Positions 10,101-20,648 of a DNA stretch of 64,000 bases are shown piece after piece. Source of the DNA: Favolaschia claudopus (taxonomy: Eukaryota; Basidiomycota; Agaricomycetes; Agaricales; Mycenaceae); the NCBI GenBank assembly GCA_037176885.1, contig JAWWNJ010000194.1, positions 62,001-126,000 on the forward strand, written 5' to 3'. Under the pieces are notes generated by a model. It worked only from the letters and a program-made list of their open reading frames with translations. It ran no database searches and was not told the DNA's origin. How positions within the stretch are numbered: the first letter of the stretch is position 1; every line of letters begins with the position of its first letter. The translations under genes were made by a program, and so were the position numbers.

Positions 10101-13100
10101 CGACAAAGAGGCGCAATTCCAAAGCGAAATCGGAAGCTCGGTCAGGCTGTTATTGTGGACATCGAGCGTCTCCAGTTTCTGTAACTTTCCAATGCTCTGA
10201 GGGAGCTCGCTGAGGAAATTGTCCGCACACGAAAGAGTTTCAAGCCATCTGAGATCGCCAAGCGAGTCTGGGATGGACCGGAATGAGTTGTTGTCCAGCT
10301 TCAACCGCCGTAGTGACGTCAGCTGCGAGAGGGTATGATCATCGAGCAACGAGAGTTTGGCGTTCGAGATGTCGAGCGACGTAAGCGCAAACGGATTCCG
10401 CCCCACTGGCCCTCGTACAAGAGTCAGCTGCGTGATCTCGTTATGCGATGCATCCAGTGTGGTTAGGCAAGGCCCCATCGACAAAGCAAGATCGTGTAGT
10501 GCGTTATGGTCCGCGCTCAGAGTCTCAATCTTCGGCAACATGCAAGCAACTGTGAGGTCCGAGATTTGGTTCCTCCTACAATCAAGCTCGCCCAGGCGCC
10601 CCAAATTGCTGAATTCGTCCGGCAACCTCGAAACCTGATTGCCAACGATGACAAGTCGCTCGAGGTTCTGCAAATGCCCAATCTCCTCTGGCAGCTCCGA
10701 AATCATATTGAACGATATGTCGAGGTCGCGCAGAGTAGCCAACTCGCTGACGCCAGCGGGAAAGGTGCGAAACTTGTTATTCGAGATATTGAGAGTGAGG
10801 AGCCGTCGCAAGCGCGGAAAACTCCATGGCAGTTTCTCAAGGCGATTGTTCTGAACGTGCAGCGTCGTCAACCCGGGGATGTCATCGAGGTAAGCTTCGT
10901 CCAGCGTAACAATGCGATTGCAAGACAAATCGAGGCGTGTGAGGGTTGTGCTATGCCGCAGGCTGTGAGGAACCTTCTTCATGGCCATATGAGAGAGTCG
11001 CAACTCGCGGAGAGTGGTACATGACTGGATGAAATCAAGCGGAATTTCGATCATGGGATTTCGGGAAAGCCGCAAAGACACTATGGAGTCGGCGTGCTGA
11101 TGCAATGCCACTGGAATGGTGCGAAGACTGCGGCCAGTAAGGTCGATGTATTCAAAGTTGTCGAATTTATGCTCTTCCTCCTAGAGCAAACGTTCAGCAG
11201 CCATTTCCATCAAGCGGGAATCAAAGAAGAGAACGTACGGTGGGGCCGAGATATAAGCTCTTATATACGAACTTGAGCAAAAACGACAACCCTGCACCGC
11301 CGAGCAAGTCTTGCCCATCCGTTTCATCGTATCCCGCCTGCTCCAACCGTCGTCGCACGATGTCCGCTGGCCGTTCCGTTTGCGCCAAAATCCGCTCTGT
11401 TCAACGCAATGAGCTATTATCTAGCGTTCAGTCTTAGTCAACAAACGCACCTCGTCCCCGTTCCTTCAAATACAGCTGATGCATCTCCCGCTCCTCCCCC
11501 GCCGGCAACTTCTGGTCGAGCTTCGGCGTCAGCGCCGCCACAGTGACATTGGTCGATACCGACACGACATGATACGTGTTGTCCGCCTTGTAGATCCGGA
11601 TCCGAATCTTATGCTGCAGCCCATTCGCCGCTCCCGCGCCGATGCGCTTCGCCGCCGGACGCCTGGCTTGCGCGGGCGCCACAACCGCACCGGTAGGGCA
11701 TTCCTCCTTCAGCCCGGATTGTGTACTAACACTAGCACCATTGACCCGATGGGACGCCCCAGTGCCGGCCCCGCGCCCATGCGACAAACCCGTGTGGGCG
11801 GCGTGTCCAGGCGTTACGCTAGCGCGGTTTCCATGCCGCGTGCCCCCAACGCTTTCGTCCGAACTAGATTCCGCCTCGCCGCCAGGGTCCTTTCCATCCT
11901 TCACTGCCACGCTCCAGCTCTCTGGTGCCGTCCACCCCTCCGTCGGCATCGGACCAGCGGTCGGTGGGAGTGCCGCCGCCGGAGGAAGATCTGGGAGAGG
12001 CGGTACCGTATTGGGAGACACTTTTCTCGACGGTTTACGCGGCTGATACAATGTTCCGCCCGGCGGGAAAGGGTTATTGAATTTCAAGGGTGAACCGTAT
12101 TGCGAGTGATCTGAAGGAGACTGTGACATTCCGCTTGACGATGCAAACTCGCTTGGAGAACTTGTATTGTTGCCACCACTAGCGAGGATCGCGATGTCGA
12201 CGATCCCGTCCATCTCGTCAAAATTGGTGTCCAATTTGATCTCTTGCTCCCCGGGGTCTGGAGGCTCACGACTGGGAAGCGGTGGTACTTCCTCAGGGTG
12301 ACTCGTTTTCTTCTTCTTATTTTTGAAGCGGGGAGTTTGAGGCGGAGAGGGGACGGGAAGAAAGGAAACGTATGATCCAGGATTCAGCGGCGGAGGACGC
12401 AACGAGGGATGTTCGGACTCCTCTGCGGCATTGGAGCCCGCTCGCAAGTTGCGTTTGGACACCTTCTTTCGAAGTGAGCTGAACATCGACGATTTGCTCT
12501 TGCGCAGCTCTGGCGAGGGCGAAAACGAACGGTCTCGTGGCTCGTGCATCATCGATGTCGAGGTCGAGGCGATCGCGGATTCGGCGATACTGAGGTTGCT
12601 GTGGGACTCAGAGGCCCGACTGCGAGAAAATAGCCCGCCCGAGGAGCTGCCTGGCCGGAGCGAGGAGAACGAGCCCTTTGGAGGAAAGTGGAAGGAACGG
12701 CCGTTCTTTGGCGGGGGAGAAGGCTGGCATGCATGTCAGAAACGAAGCACAGAATGAGAGATGACTGACAGGGTCTTGGGGCGAGCTATCGAGCCAGGGT
12801 GCGATTTCGACATCCTGCATCGGAGGAATATCCAAGTCGGGGACGTCAAGAGCCTGGCCGTAGTCGTCGATGTAGTCATTGAGCTCGAGGGAGCCTTTCG
12901 TGGACACGCTCAGATTGTTAGAAGGACGATGGCCGGTGGAGTAAGAATAACTGGACATGCTTCCGTTGCGCATCGAGGCGAGCGATGTCGAGGGTGAAAC
13001 GTTGAATGTTCGGGACGGTTTCGGAGGCGGCGTTGGCTGAAAATTAGCGTAAGAAAAACGATAAACGGTATTAACCCAAGAAGGACATATTGAAGAAAAT

Positions 13101-13333
13101 GAAAATGATGAATGTACGAGGAGAAAAATAGACAGTAAACGTCAACTGACCGGCACCTCGTCCAACTCTTCCAACCATGGGGCAATGTCCTTGTCGGGTA
13201 GCGGGGCGGGCATCTTGGCAGACGTTGACGCGAGATGCAAAGACGTGGAAGCTAGTTGAACAACGGGTGAAATGCGACCGTGCTGATCTGTCAATCGTGC
13301 TGGTGCTTGTGTCGAGACCTGAGTTCTTGACAT
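7178..13333 (-). CDS. CYR1: Adenylate cyclase, fungal Ras-responsive type
   Basis: Makes cAMP from ATP at the inner face of the plasma membrane and feeds protein kinase A. Six exons (13151-13333, 12770-13036, 11451-12675, 11239-11396, 9568-11180, 7178-9509) give 1925 aa, in the range of fungal cyclases. Domains in order: a Ser/Pro-rich low-complexity N terminus; a Ras-association domain near 506-600 (KIRIRIYKADNTYHV); about twenty leucine-rich repeats from 615 to 1190; a PP2C-like domain near 1250-1500; and a class III cyclase catalytic domain near 1555-1730. The catalytic domain holds the metal-site motif FTDIKGST, KTEGDSF, the MGIHCG segment and NRSSRIEG. The first two exons end in the same motif ((D/E)IAPWL plus seven residues). 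The exon joins restore LRR and RA motifs exactly. It is a single-copy core gene with no sign of damage. Confidence 0.96.
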
Positions 13334-13985
13334 GAAAAGCTGCCCCAACCCGCGACCACAACCTAGCCGAAGTCTATCTCAAAGGCCGCTTTCTAGAATC
13401 AAACAGACGGTTTGTCGGAGAAACGCAGGGGTATACACATCACACACCAGCAGAGAAACCACCGCTATTCAGCGTCGCAATCTCGATACCGACGATCCAA
13501 ATACAAAGAAATATGGTGTTGGCCAAAAACTGCCAAAGATATTCGAAACGGTCTTGTGGAGTTTCAAGGAAGTTCCGGGGTGTCAATTCCAGCCTTTCCA
13601 AAGCACAAGCCAGCCCAGAGAACCCCAGGTAAAGAAAAGAAAGAGCAAACTGGGGGACAAGCGACCAGGTCGAGGTCAAGATGAGGACAGCGTGACTGTC
13701 AGTCACCCGAGTCACAATCCGGATATGGTAATGTAATTTTGAAGAAGCTGGCAAGGGAGCAAGTCCAGGAACTGAGGAGGATGTGGGTCAGCGAACGTAG
13801 TAAAGCTTGATCCAGGAGATCAACACTGGCAAGTACATAATAAAAATAATTTCGTAGAGAACGATACATCTGTGCTACAGCAGTTAACAAATCCATGTAC
13901 GCTATAAGTACTTTAAGTAAGTACTACGGCATACAGATATCGACTCATAAATAGTTAGACCCTCGAGCCTTCACCCTTGTACGTT
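13334..13985. other. Intergenic region
   Basis: About 650 bp between the adenylate cyclase start and the 3' end of F-box A2. It presumably carries the cyclase promoter; no conserved coding frame was found on either strand. Confidence 0.4.
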
Positions 13986-15605
13986 TTAGAAAAGACTCTC
14001 CGATTCGTCACCTGGTAGACCTATCCATGGTGAAGGTGCATATACCTCAGAACCTCGAGGAGACGCCGTTCCAGATATAGAAACATGTAACCCTTCCGCC
14101 AGATAGAGCTGAGTTTCAGTCGAGCTGAGGCTCGGCATCTCTATATCATCCCATGCACTTTGAAATGCGATGCTGAAGCGACATAATCGATTTGGTACTT
14201 CCAGCTTCACCCGGGCCGAAAGAAATGCATTTAAGGCAGACTTGCTCAGACGCAAGGAATTCCTGACCTTGAGGACTTGGAGACGTGGGCAGATAAGGGT
14301 ATCCGTGAGGATTTCTAAAAGTAGAGGCGTGCCACAGGACTCAGTCGGCGGCCCCCCGTTCGCTGTGTTCCACTGCGTCCACATATGGGCATCAGCTACC
14401 AGCGTCGTAAGCCAAGGGAACGCTCGCAATGATTCGAGCAGCCCTTGTGGGGCGAAAGACCCCAGGTATATTGTGAGATCCTCGACGAGCGGCAATTTCG
14501 TCCCCGCTGAGGCCAAGGAGAAATGGTCGGATTGAGAGTTTATCTTTGCTATTGGGACATGGAGATGTCGGAGCTGCGGCATCGACACACAATGTGTGAT
14601 GCATGTGAAGTACCAACGCGGCAAAATGTAGAAGGGTGGGACCACGAATGTCTCCAGGAAAGGCATCAGGATCGACAACGACCCGTATTCGAATGACGAC
14701 TCGAACTCGTCGTTTGCGAGGGTGACACGAAACGATACAAGCTGAGGACACTTTCCCAGTAGAAGGATCATGTTGCGGAGGGAAAGTGAGTGGTCTCCAC
14801 TGTGAGTGGTTTGAATCACAAGGTGGGTAAGCTGGTGCCACGCAACTGGGAGAGTCTGCGCAAGATTCAGGTTGAAATCAGACTCCGAATGCAAGGTGAG
14901 CGCTTGAAGACGGGGACCATTCAAGAAGTTCAATCGAGAAAGATGAGAAGGATCTCCCGTGAACTTGAACGATTTCAGATGCTGCAATGACTCGATTGCT
15001 GCCAACGCATCGGCGGTTCCGGAGACCATGTCCTTAAACTCTATGTTTTGCCAGCTCGCGGAGGAGCGTGTAAGAGACTTGAGCAGCGTGTCGGTTGTTT
15101 GAGCAAAATTCGGGGGCGAGGTCCAACCCCAGCCGCCTGAAGTGTCGCAAATAGAGAGCGACATAGAACCGACCGCTGCGCGGTTCAGCCATTGGTCAAC
15201 GGCAGAGCTGCGTGAGTCTTTGGCAATGATGAAATCCACAGGAATGTGCAGCGATGCCCAGAGTCTCGGCATAGAGAATGCAGCTACCCTCCACGCGCTG
15301 CAAATCCGGCAGAGGAGCAGTGGAGCTTCACGCAGGCTCATGGCGGCGTTTCTGCTTGTCGGAAGACACGCAAGAAATATGGCTTCAAGAATATCCATGG
15401 GAAGACGGCGAGAATGGGATATCAAGGCCTTGCGAGGTTCAATGTATGCCTGGAGTTTATCCCGCTGCTCAGAGAGCTCGCGGATCCGCTCGTCAATCCG
15501 CGCCAGCTCTTCTGACCGCAAGAGAAGGTCGAGTTTAATCTGGCCAATTTCTTCGTCAGTGGGGACGTAGTTCGTGCCAAAGTGATCTGCGAATGGCGCT
15601 TCCAT
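13986..15605 (-). CDS. F-box-like protein, group A (A2)
   Basis: Single exon, 539 aa from the ATG at 15605. It carries the group-A blocks in order: FGTNYVPTDEEIGQI, a coiled-coil with ARIDERIRELSEQR, the F-box-like RRLPMDILEAIFLACL, CSAWRVAAFSMPRLW, a leucine-rich body, and PSPWIGLPGDE at the end. Of all copies it is most like A1, with long runs of identical residues, so duplication was recent. Differences cluster in the C-terminal leucine-rich part, where substrate choice is expected in F-box proteins. The frame is intact. The expected role is substrate recognition in an SCF ubiquitin ligase; the target is unknown. Confidence 0.88.
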   Translation of the reverse strand: MEAPFADHFGTNYVPTDEEIGQIKLDLLLRSEELARIDERIRELSEQRDKLQAYIEPRKALISHSRRLPMDILEAIFLACLPTSRNAAMSLREAPLLLCRICSAWRVAAFSMPRLWASLHIPVDFIIAKDSRSSAVDQWLNRAAVGSMSLSICDTSGGWGWTSPPNFAQTTDTLLKSLTRSSASWQNIEFKDMVSGTADALAAIESLQHLKSFKFTGDPSHLSRLNFLNGPRLQALTLHSESDFNLNLAQTLPVAWHQLTHLVIQTTHSGDHSLSLRNMILLLGKCPQLVSFRVTLANDEFESSFEYGSLSILMPFLETFVVPPFYILPRWYFTCITHCVSMPQLRHLHVPIAKINSQSDHFSLASAGTKLPLVEDLTIYLGSFAPQGLLESLRAFPWLTTLVADAHMWTQWNTANGGPPTESCGTPLLLEILTDTLICPRLQVLKVRNSLRLSKSALNAFLSARVKLEVPNRLCRFSIAFQSAWDDIEMPSLSSTETQLYLAEGLHVSISGTASPRGSEVYAPSPWIGLPGDESESLF

Positions 15606-15707
15606 GCCAGTGGCCCACCAGTGGCTTCAACAGATGTGAAAGAGTGCAGAGAGCCTAGTAAAGTTCTCTTGAGTCGGCGTAACTTGGGCGTAACTCAGAA
15701 GAGAAGT

Positions 15708-15720
15708 AACCCTAACCCCA
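15708..15720 (-). promoter_or_regulatory. Telomere-like TTAGGG box upstream of A2
   Basis: Reads TGGGGTTAGGGTT on the coding strand, about 103 bp before the A2 start codon; same box as at A1, A3, A4 and A5. Confidence 0.5.
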
Positions 15721-18094
15721 ACAACAACTCAAGACTCCTCCACACAATAAGTCCTTTAAGTCTGTCCTTGGAACGACTGTCTTCTCATTGACCGGAGTGC
15801 AGCCTGGTTTACGAGACTAGGGTCCGATTTTGATTACAGGCAAATATGCGACCTACACAATATCATTCTGCAGAGTACCACAAACGAAAGATACGAAATA
15901 AATGCTATGTATATTTGTCGGCGACGTGCAAGACGACAACAACGACAACAACGAAATGGAGTTGGTCAACCTCGTTGGGGAAGGTTGTCGACGGTGTCGG
16001 TCGAAAGGAACGGAAAACAGTCGAGGAGACGGTACGTATGTAATCGATCGCCTCCGCGCACCCGTCGTCCGCGGGTACTATGCGTATGGTTGCAGGACAC
16101 GCCGAGTGCACCGCAGGCGCAGTGCAGCGGTCCACGTCGCAAAGTGTAGCACCTCGGCAGCGATGTACAGACTCGAGTGTCTAACTGTGCCCCGCAGGTG
16201 GTGGAGGCGAGTCGATGCTGCACCTGCGCAAATCCAGGTCAGTGCTTTTCGTCCGAGCAGTGTCACGATTCTGTTGTGTGCGACGGTGCTCAGGATGATC
16301 GTAGGCGAGAGTACTCGCACTTGCTTGCCATCTGGCAGTGTCTACTTCGTCAGCGGATAGAGGCGACGAATAGGCGTGCTGCATTTGGCATAGAACCTAT
16401 GGCGAATCGAGAGTGGGAGCATACAGCAGATGCTGAAGTCTTATCGGGTTTGGAATGAGGAGGTAAAAGGCTGCACGGACCTTCGCTTTTATCTGGTAGG
16501 TAAGTCTTTCGGAAGCCTGTCAGACTTTCTTGCTCGCGACAGGTTCTTGAGAGCCTAGAGGGCGTCTAGTTAAGCCTAACGTTGGGCAAAAAGCTGGCGC
16601 AGCCGTATAGGTCTTCGGTGTTTCGATTTGCTGTAGACGCCTCCGGTGGAAGTAATAATATTGACATAGAAAACTTGAAAGGCGGCGGCGATTCCGTGTG
16701 AGGTCTTGCGGCACAAAAGAGTCAGAAAGGGAAAGAAAAGTCTCTGAAGACAGGTGCACCTTTATAGTTCGCATTCACTACACCGTGCTTGGCCTTCCTC
16801 CATTTCGTGAGACCAGAAGTGCGCGAATCGACTCTTGCACGAAGTAAATTGTGATTTTTTTTTGCTGCAAGTCTCTTGGGGCGGCCTGACTCTGCAGACA
16901 ATCGAACATTCGTCAACTTCTATGCATTCTTTGACTCGTGTAGCTGCCGCACTGGTCTCAGTGTAGCGTCAGCCCCAAGTCCGCCTTGCCATCGAGTAGG
17001 GCCGCGAGCATAGTGCACGGGGGACAAGCCGCCGGAATTCCGAATAGAGCCGAAAGCTTGCTACCACAGCATAGAATCCGTTGATTCCGTTGTGCTCGCA
17101 GCAACGGACGTCGAACACAATTTTACATGGCAAGATAGAACCAAGTACATAGCGCCGGTTTATTTGGCGCATACATACGACCAAATAAACAAACGCTAGC
17201 GGCCCAAAAAGGAAAGTTTTTTCCCCCAGACATATCCTCCGTTATCGAGCGCTTAGAAGGACAAGAGTTCCGCAGAGAATGCCAGGGATCCCAATTCATG
17301 AGTACGATTGATTTACCAGTGCTCAAACCACATGAATGGCTTAGCAGTCTTTCGAGTTTACTGCAGGAACACAAGGATATCATGCTAATGAAGGAACAGC
17401 AAATGACACCAGGAGACTCAGGAGCTCAACTCATAGGACACAGAAACGAAACCACAAGCAAACAAATTCGTCGAACAAATGAAGTTTATTGCAAATATAC
17501 TACGGAATACAAAAAACGACAAAGGGAAGAGAATTCCATCAGACAAACGCTCGACTCGCTGGCTTTCCTTCGATGCAGCCCTCTCGAGGCACCAAAGCAA
17601 AACCAAACGTCCTCGAGACCAGAAATGAATCCAGCCATGTTCTCGGTTATACGAGCGAGCGCGGAAAGTCATCGAGTGGAATTGAAGGATGCGGCATTTG
17701 TAAAAATGCGGAACTCGGTCAGTTTCTATAAAAAGATCCTGATGAGTATGTATCTGAGGAAACCATGATTTTGAGCCGTCCCTTATATATTTTCCTGGGG
17801 TGGTCCGTGCGTGGGACGTCACGTGCGCTTAGATCTCCGATTGGAATGTTCTCGAAGCGAGTCTCACAGTGAGTGGGGGCGTGCAGGGACGCGTAGGAGG
17901 ACGAGCGAAGGGCGCAAGAAAGAGCGGGGACATTGTATATTCAAATCCAGATGATGCGATGCAATTCGACGTATGTGTACACAAAAATGGGAAAAAAAAG
18001 AGGAAACTACAATTAACAGCTAATCGCTTTCATTCTTCAGTCATTGACTTCAAGACGGAATCGTACGCCTATCCTGGTCGCAATGCGCAATGTA
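15721..18094. other. Long region without a confident gene
   Basis: 2.4 kb with no recognisable domain. Between about 15902 and 16458 (+) there are frames worth a note. One starts at 15902 (CxxC-containing, GCRRCRSKG) and has a good donor at the GTACGT near 16030. Another frame ends at a TGA at 16456-16458 and is cysteine-rich (CCTCANPGQC). They could be exons of a small unknown gene, but the joins are ambiguous. A run of ACA/ACG triplets lies near 15930-15955. A minus-strand TATATAAGGG sits near 17780-17789 with no clear gene after it. Confidence 0.3.
17298..17768 (+). CDS. Uncertain open frame, 156 aa
   Basis: I do not recognise this protein. It is an uninterrupted frame from an ATG, hydrophilic and Lys/Glu/Gln-rich, with no signal peptide or membrane segment. 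Composition is AT-richer than the confident genes nearby, and an overlapping frame of similar length is open on the other strand, so it may be chance. No TATA box or splice signals point to it. Confidence 0.2.
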   Translation: MSTIDLPVLKPHEWLSSLSSLLQEHKDIMLMKEQQMTPGDSGAQLIGHRNETTSKQIRRTNEVYCKYTTEYKKRQREENSIRQTLDSLAFLRCSPLEAPKQNQTSSRPEMNPAMFSVIRASAESHRVELKDAAFVKMRNSVSFYKKILMSMYLRKP

Positions 18095-20089
18095 CTACAA
18101 TGCCATCTCCTGAGGAGGGTCAAACCCATCCACAGCAGCGTTCCACGACCACCGCCCCTCAAGGAACCCGTCCGCCGTGTCCTCCAAAACAATCTCGTTT
18201 CGCTTCTGGACGTACACCTACGAAGAAGCAAAGAACCTCATCAGCAACTGAGAGAGAGGACGGATAGGGAGGAAGAAAACTGACAGCCTTGTCCGTGACC
18301 TTCTGTCGCAAAGTTGGGATGTTCTCGGGCTCTATCGGCGCCTCCAACAACTCCGAGAGGTCCTCGACAGCGCGCTCCAGGTCTCTTTCATACGCGTCAG
18401 CACGATGAGGGTAGCAGCTAACAGACAAACGAACCTCTGATTGTCCTCGAACAAGTCCTTCTGGTTGCCCTTCGCGAGGTAGTACGCCATCGCATACGTC
18501 CACTTCAAAGTCATCCGGCACTTGTCCAGCTCTTCGACAGCCTTCTTCATGAATTGCACCTGCAGCCGCGGTCGTCAGTCACTGCAAATTATAAAAAAGG
18601 ATGGAAAGCAACTCATACCTCGATCCATGTAAGCGTCGACGTAATCTGCATCTCCTCCATCTTCTTCTCCGTCTTCGCAAACAGATCAAGTGCGAGCTTG
18701 GCGCTCTGCTCGTGGTTGGCCCAGCGATTGTAGTACTGCTCCCTATCAGAATGCGCCTTCGAAGAGAGATACGGTACGTACGTGGAGATATCGCTCAAGA
18801 CTCGCACGGCTTTTGCTTTGTTGATCGCGCGCATCGATACCGCCCTTCTCGTCGTATCGGTTGCACGAGTACCACGCAGTGCCATGCTCCGTCCATGGGC
18901 CCATACACACCCAGCAGAACTCGTGCTTGCACTTCTTGCACGTCATATGGCTACGCACGAATTAGACCTTAGAAAAAGGCAAGGAATAAATAAAAAAACG
19001 TACTTGCATCCCCCATTCTTCTCGATCGTACTCATACACTTCGGGCACTCCTTCGTATTACTCTTGATCCAATTCGCAGTCTCGCTATCGTCGCGGCACT
19101 TCTTCAACCACAACAACGCAACAGCACACACAACCGGACGATGATCAGTGTCAATAATACACCCAAAGCAGAACTTGTGCTCCTTGCCCGTCGCCTGCTT
19201 GACCAGCTCCTGGCTCTGCGTCATCGACCCCGACGACGACCCGATTCCCCTTGCGCCGCACGACACCGTCGGCACGACCGTCGTCAGCGACGACTTCGAC
19301 GCAGCTGCCGGGCACGAGACCGTGTTCGTGCACGCAGGGTAAGGACAAAACTTGAGATGCGGCGCGCAGCTGACAAAGTGGCGCACCAGCAACCCCTCAA
19401 AGCGCTCGCAGGTCTCCTCGTCGACCTGAGCGCGCACGAATGCATCGGGGGCGACGAGCGCGCAGTTCTCCGCCATACACCGACACGAGTGCTCGGCTTC
19501 GTCGCGGATCTTGGAGGTGATGTAGGCGGACCAACAGCCGCTGCAGGAGGCGTGGCCGCAGTCGAGGGCGAGGGAGATGAGGTCGGGTGAGTCGTCAAAG
19601 CAGATCGAGCACACGAAGGTGTCCTTTGGCGGGGATCTGGGTTTCCGAGAGGGAGGGCGGCGACTCGGCCGCTGGGGTTCTGGTTCGGGGACGGCCGCTC
19701 CGGCGACAACGAGCATCTTGTTGGCGTTATCCATGTACTTCTCGATCAGGCTCTCCTTGTTCCACGACATATAGCGGAGCAAGAGGCTGGCGGTGCTTTC
19801 GTCCACGCCAAGAATTCCGCAGATGTGCTCGACGTCGTCTGCCATGAGTTTCTCGACTGCCGACTGGGCCAGCGAGGTGTACTCTACCTCCCATGCTTTC
19901 CGGGTCGTCTTTGGAACGATCTTAAAGTCGTCCATGTCCATGCCGTCATCGCCATCGGAGTCTAACGGACGAGGGTTAGAAAAGACACAGAGCGTCAAAA
20001 GTGCGCTCGCCGTCGTCCTCGATGCCCATATCGTCATCGTCGAAAACGTAGTCGACGTCCTCGTCAGAGTAGTCGTTGTCGGAAGACAT
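18095..20089 (-). CDS. ARIH1: Ariadne-type RBR E3 ubiquitin ligase
   Basis: RING-between-RING ligase that accepts ubiquitin from an E2 on a RING2 cysteine and passes it to substrates; in animals it also works with neddylated cullins. Seven exons (20011-20089, 19004-19961, 18782-18950, 18619-18735, 18435-18559, 18285-18384, 18095-18217) give 556 aa, the same size as animal ARIH1. Order: an acidic N terminus; a UBA-like segment; RING1 ([20 protein letters not shown]); an IBR with HKFCFGC; RING2 with the catalytic cysteine in GGCNHMTC, which forms only after splicing at 18951-19003; and the helical Ariadne domain ([14 protein letters not shown] to GRWSWNAAV). The first intron has no usable GT donor; a GC-AG intron at 19962-20010 keeps the frame. 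All key cysteines are present, so it should be active. Confidence 0.95.
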
Positions 20090-20590
20090 CTGGTCAAAGT
20101 CGTTGACTCCTATAACCCACAACGAGTCAAACAAACGTCCACGCACAAATGCAGATGGCAGGCGAGATGATTCCGGTTCTGCGTCGACTTTGAATTAGGC
20201 GCGCGTGGTACAGGGCTGTCGCTTGGGCTCACACGGATGAGTAATCCCTACTAGCGACTTCGGAGTGGTGCAACTATAAGTCTTCAAGCAAATTGCACCT
20301 TAGCAATCGCGTATATCAGACCAGAAGATCCAAATTCCAAGGCCAAAAGGATTCACCGTCTCGGAGCTCCTCGCACGACCAAGATAATTAGAAACAAGCG
20401 GACACAAGCCTTCAACAAAGCAAAGTATGAGAGGATTCGCTTAGTAGTATCGCTGAGTACTCACTGTACGCTGCGGGCGGCAAGGACGAGTTGACGGTGG
20501 AAGACAAGGTCAAGGTCGCTTGAGAGGCGTGTAATGAGTCACACTGTCACGGTGGGAAAGTCACTTTATGTAAGCTTTGATTTCAAGCTC
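20090..20590. other. Divergent intergenic/promoter region
   Basis: Upstream region shared by the RBR ligase (-) and the A3 F-box pseudogene (+). It may hold a 5' UTR intron of the ligase (an acceptor-like TTATAG lies about 20 bases before its ATG). No coding sequence seen. Confidence 0.35.
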
Positions 20591-20602
20591 GGTTAGGGTT
20601 AG
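20591..20602 (+). promoter_or_regulatory. Telomere-like TTAGGG box upstream of A3
   Basis: GGTTAGGGTTAG, 47 bp before the A3 ATG, on the coding strand. Confidence 0.5.
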
Positions 20603-20648
20603 CGTTCTCGGTGACCAACGAGACGCTTGGACTCATCCTCTCTGCTTT

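Noticed and set aside
17418..17822. Minus-strand frame opposite the 156-codon plus-strand frame
   Set aside because: Its start lies upstream of the TATA-like string that could drive it, and its composition is not convincing.
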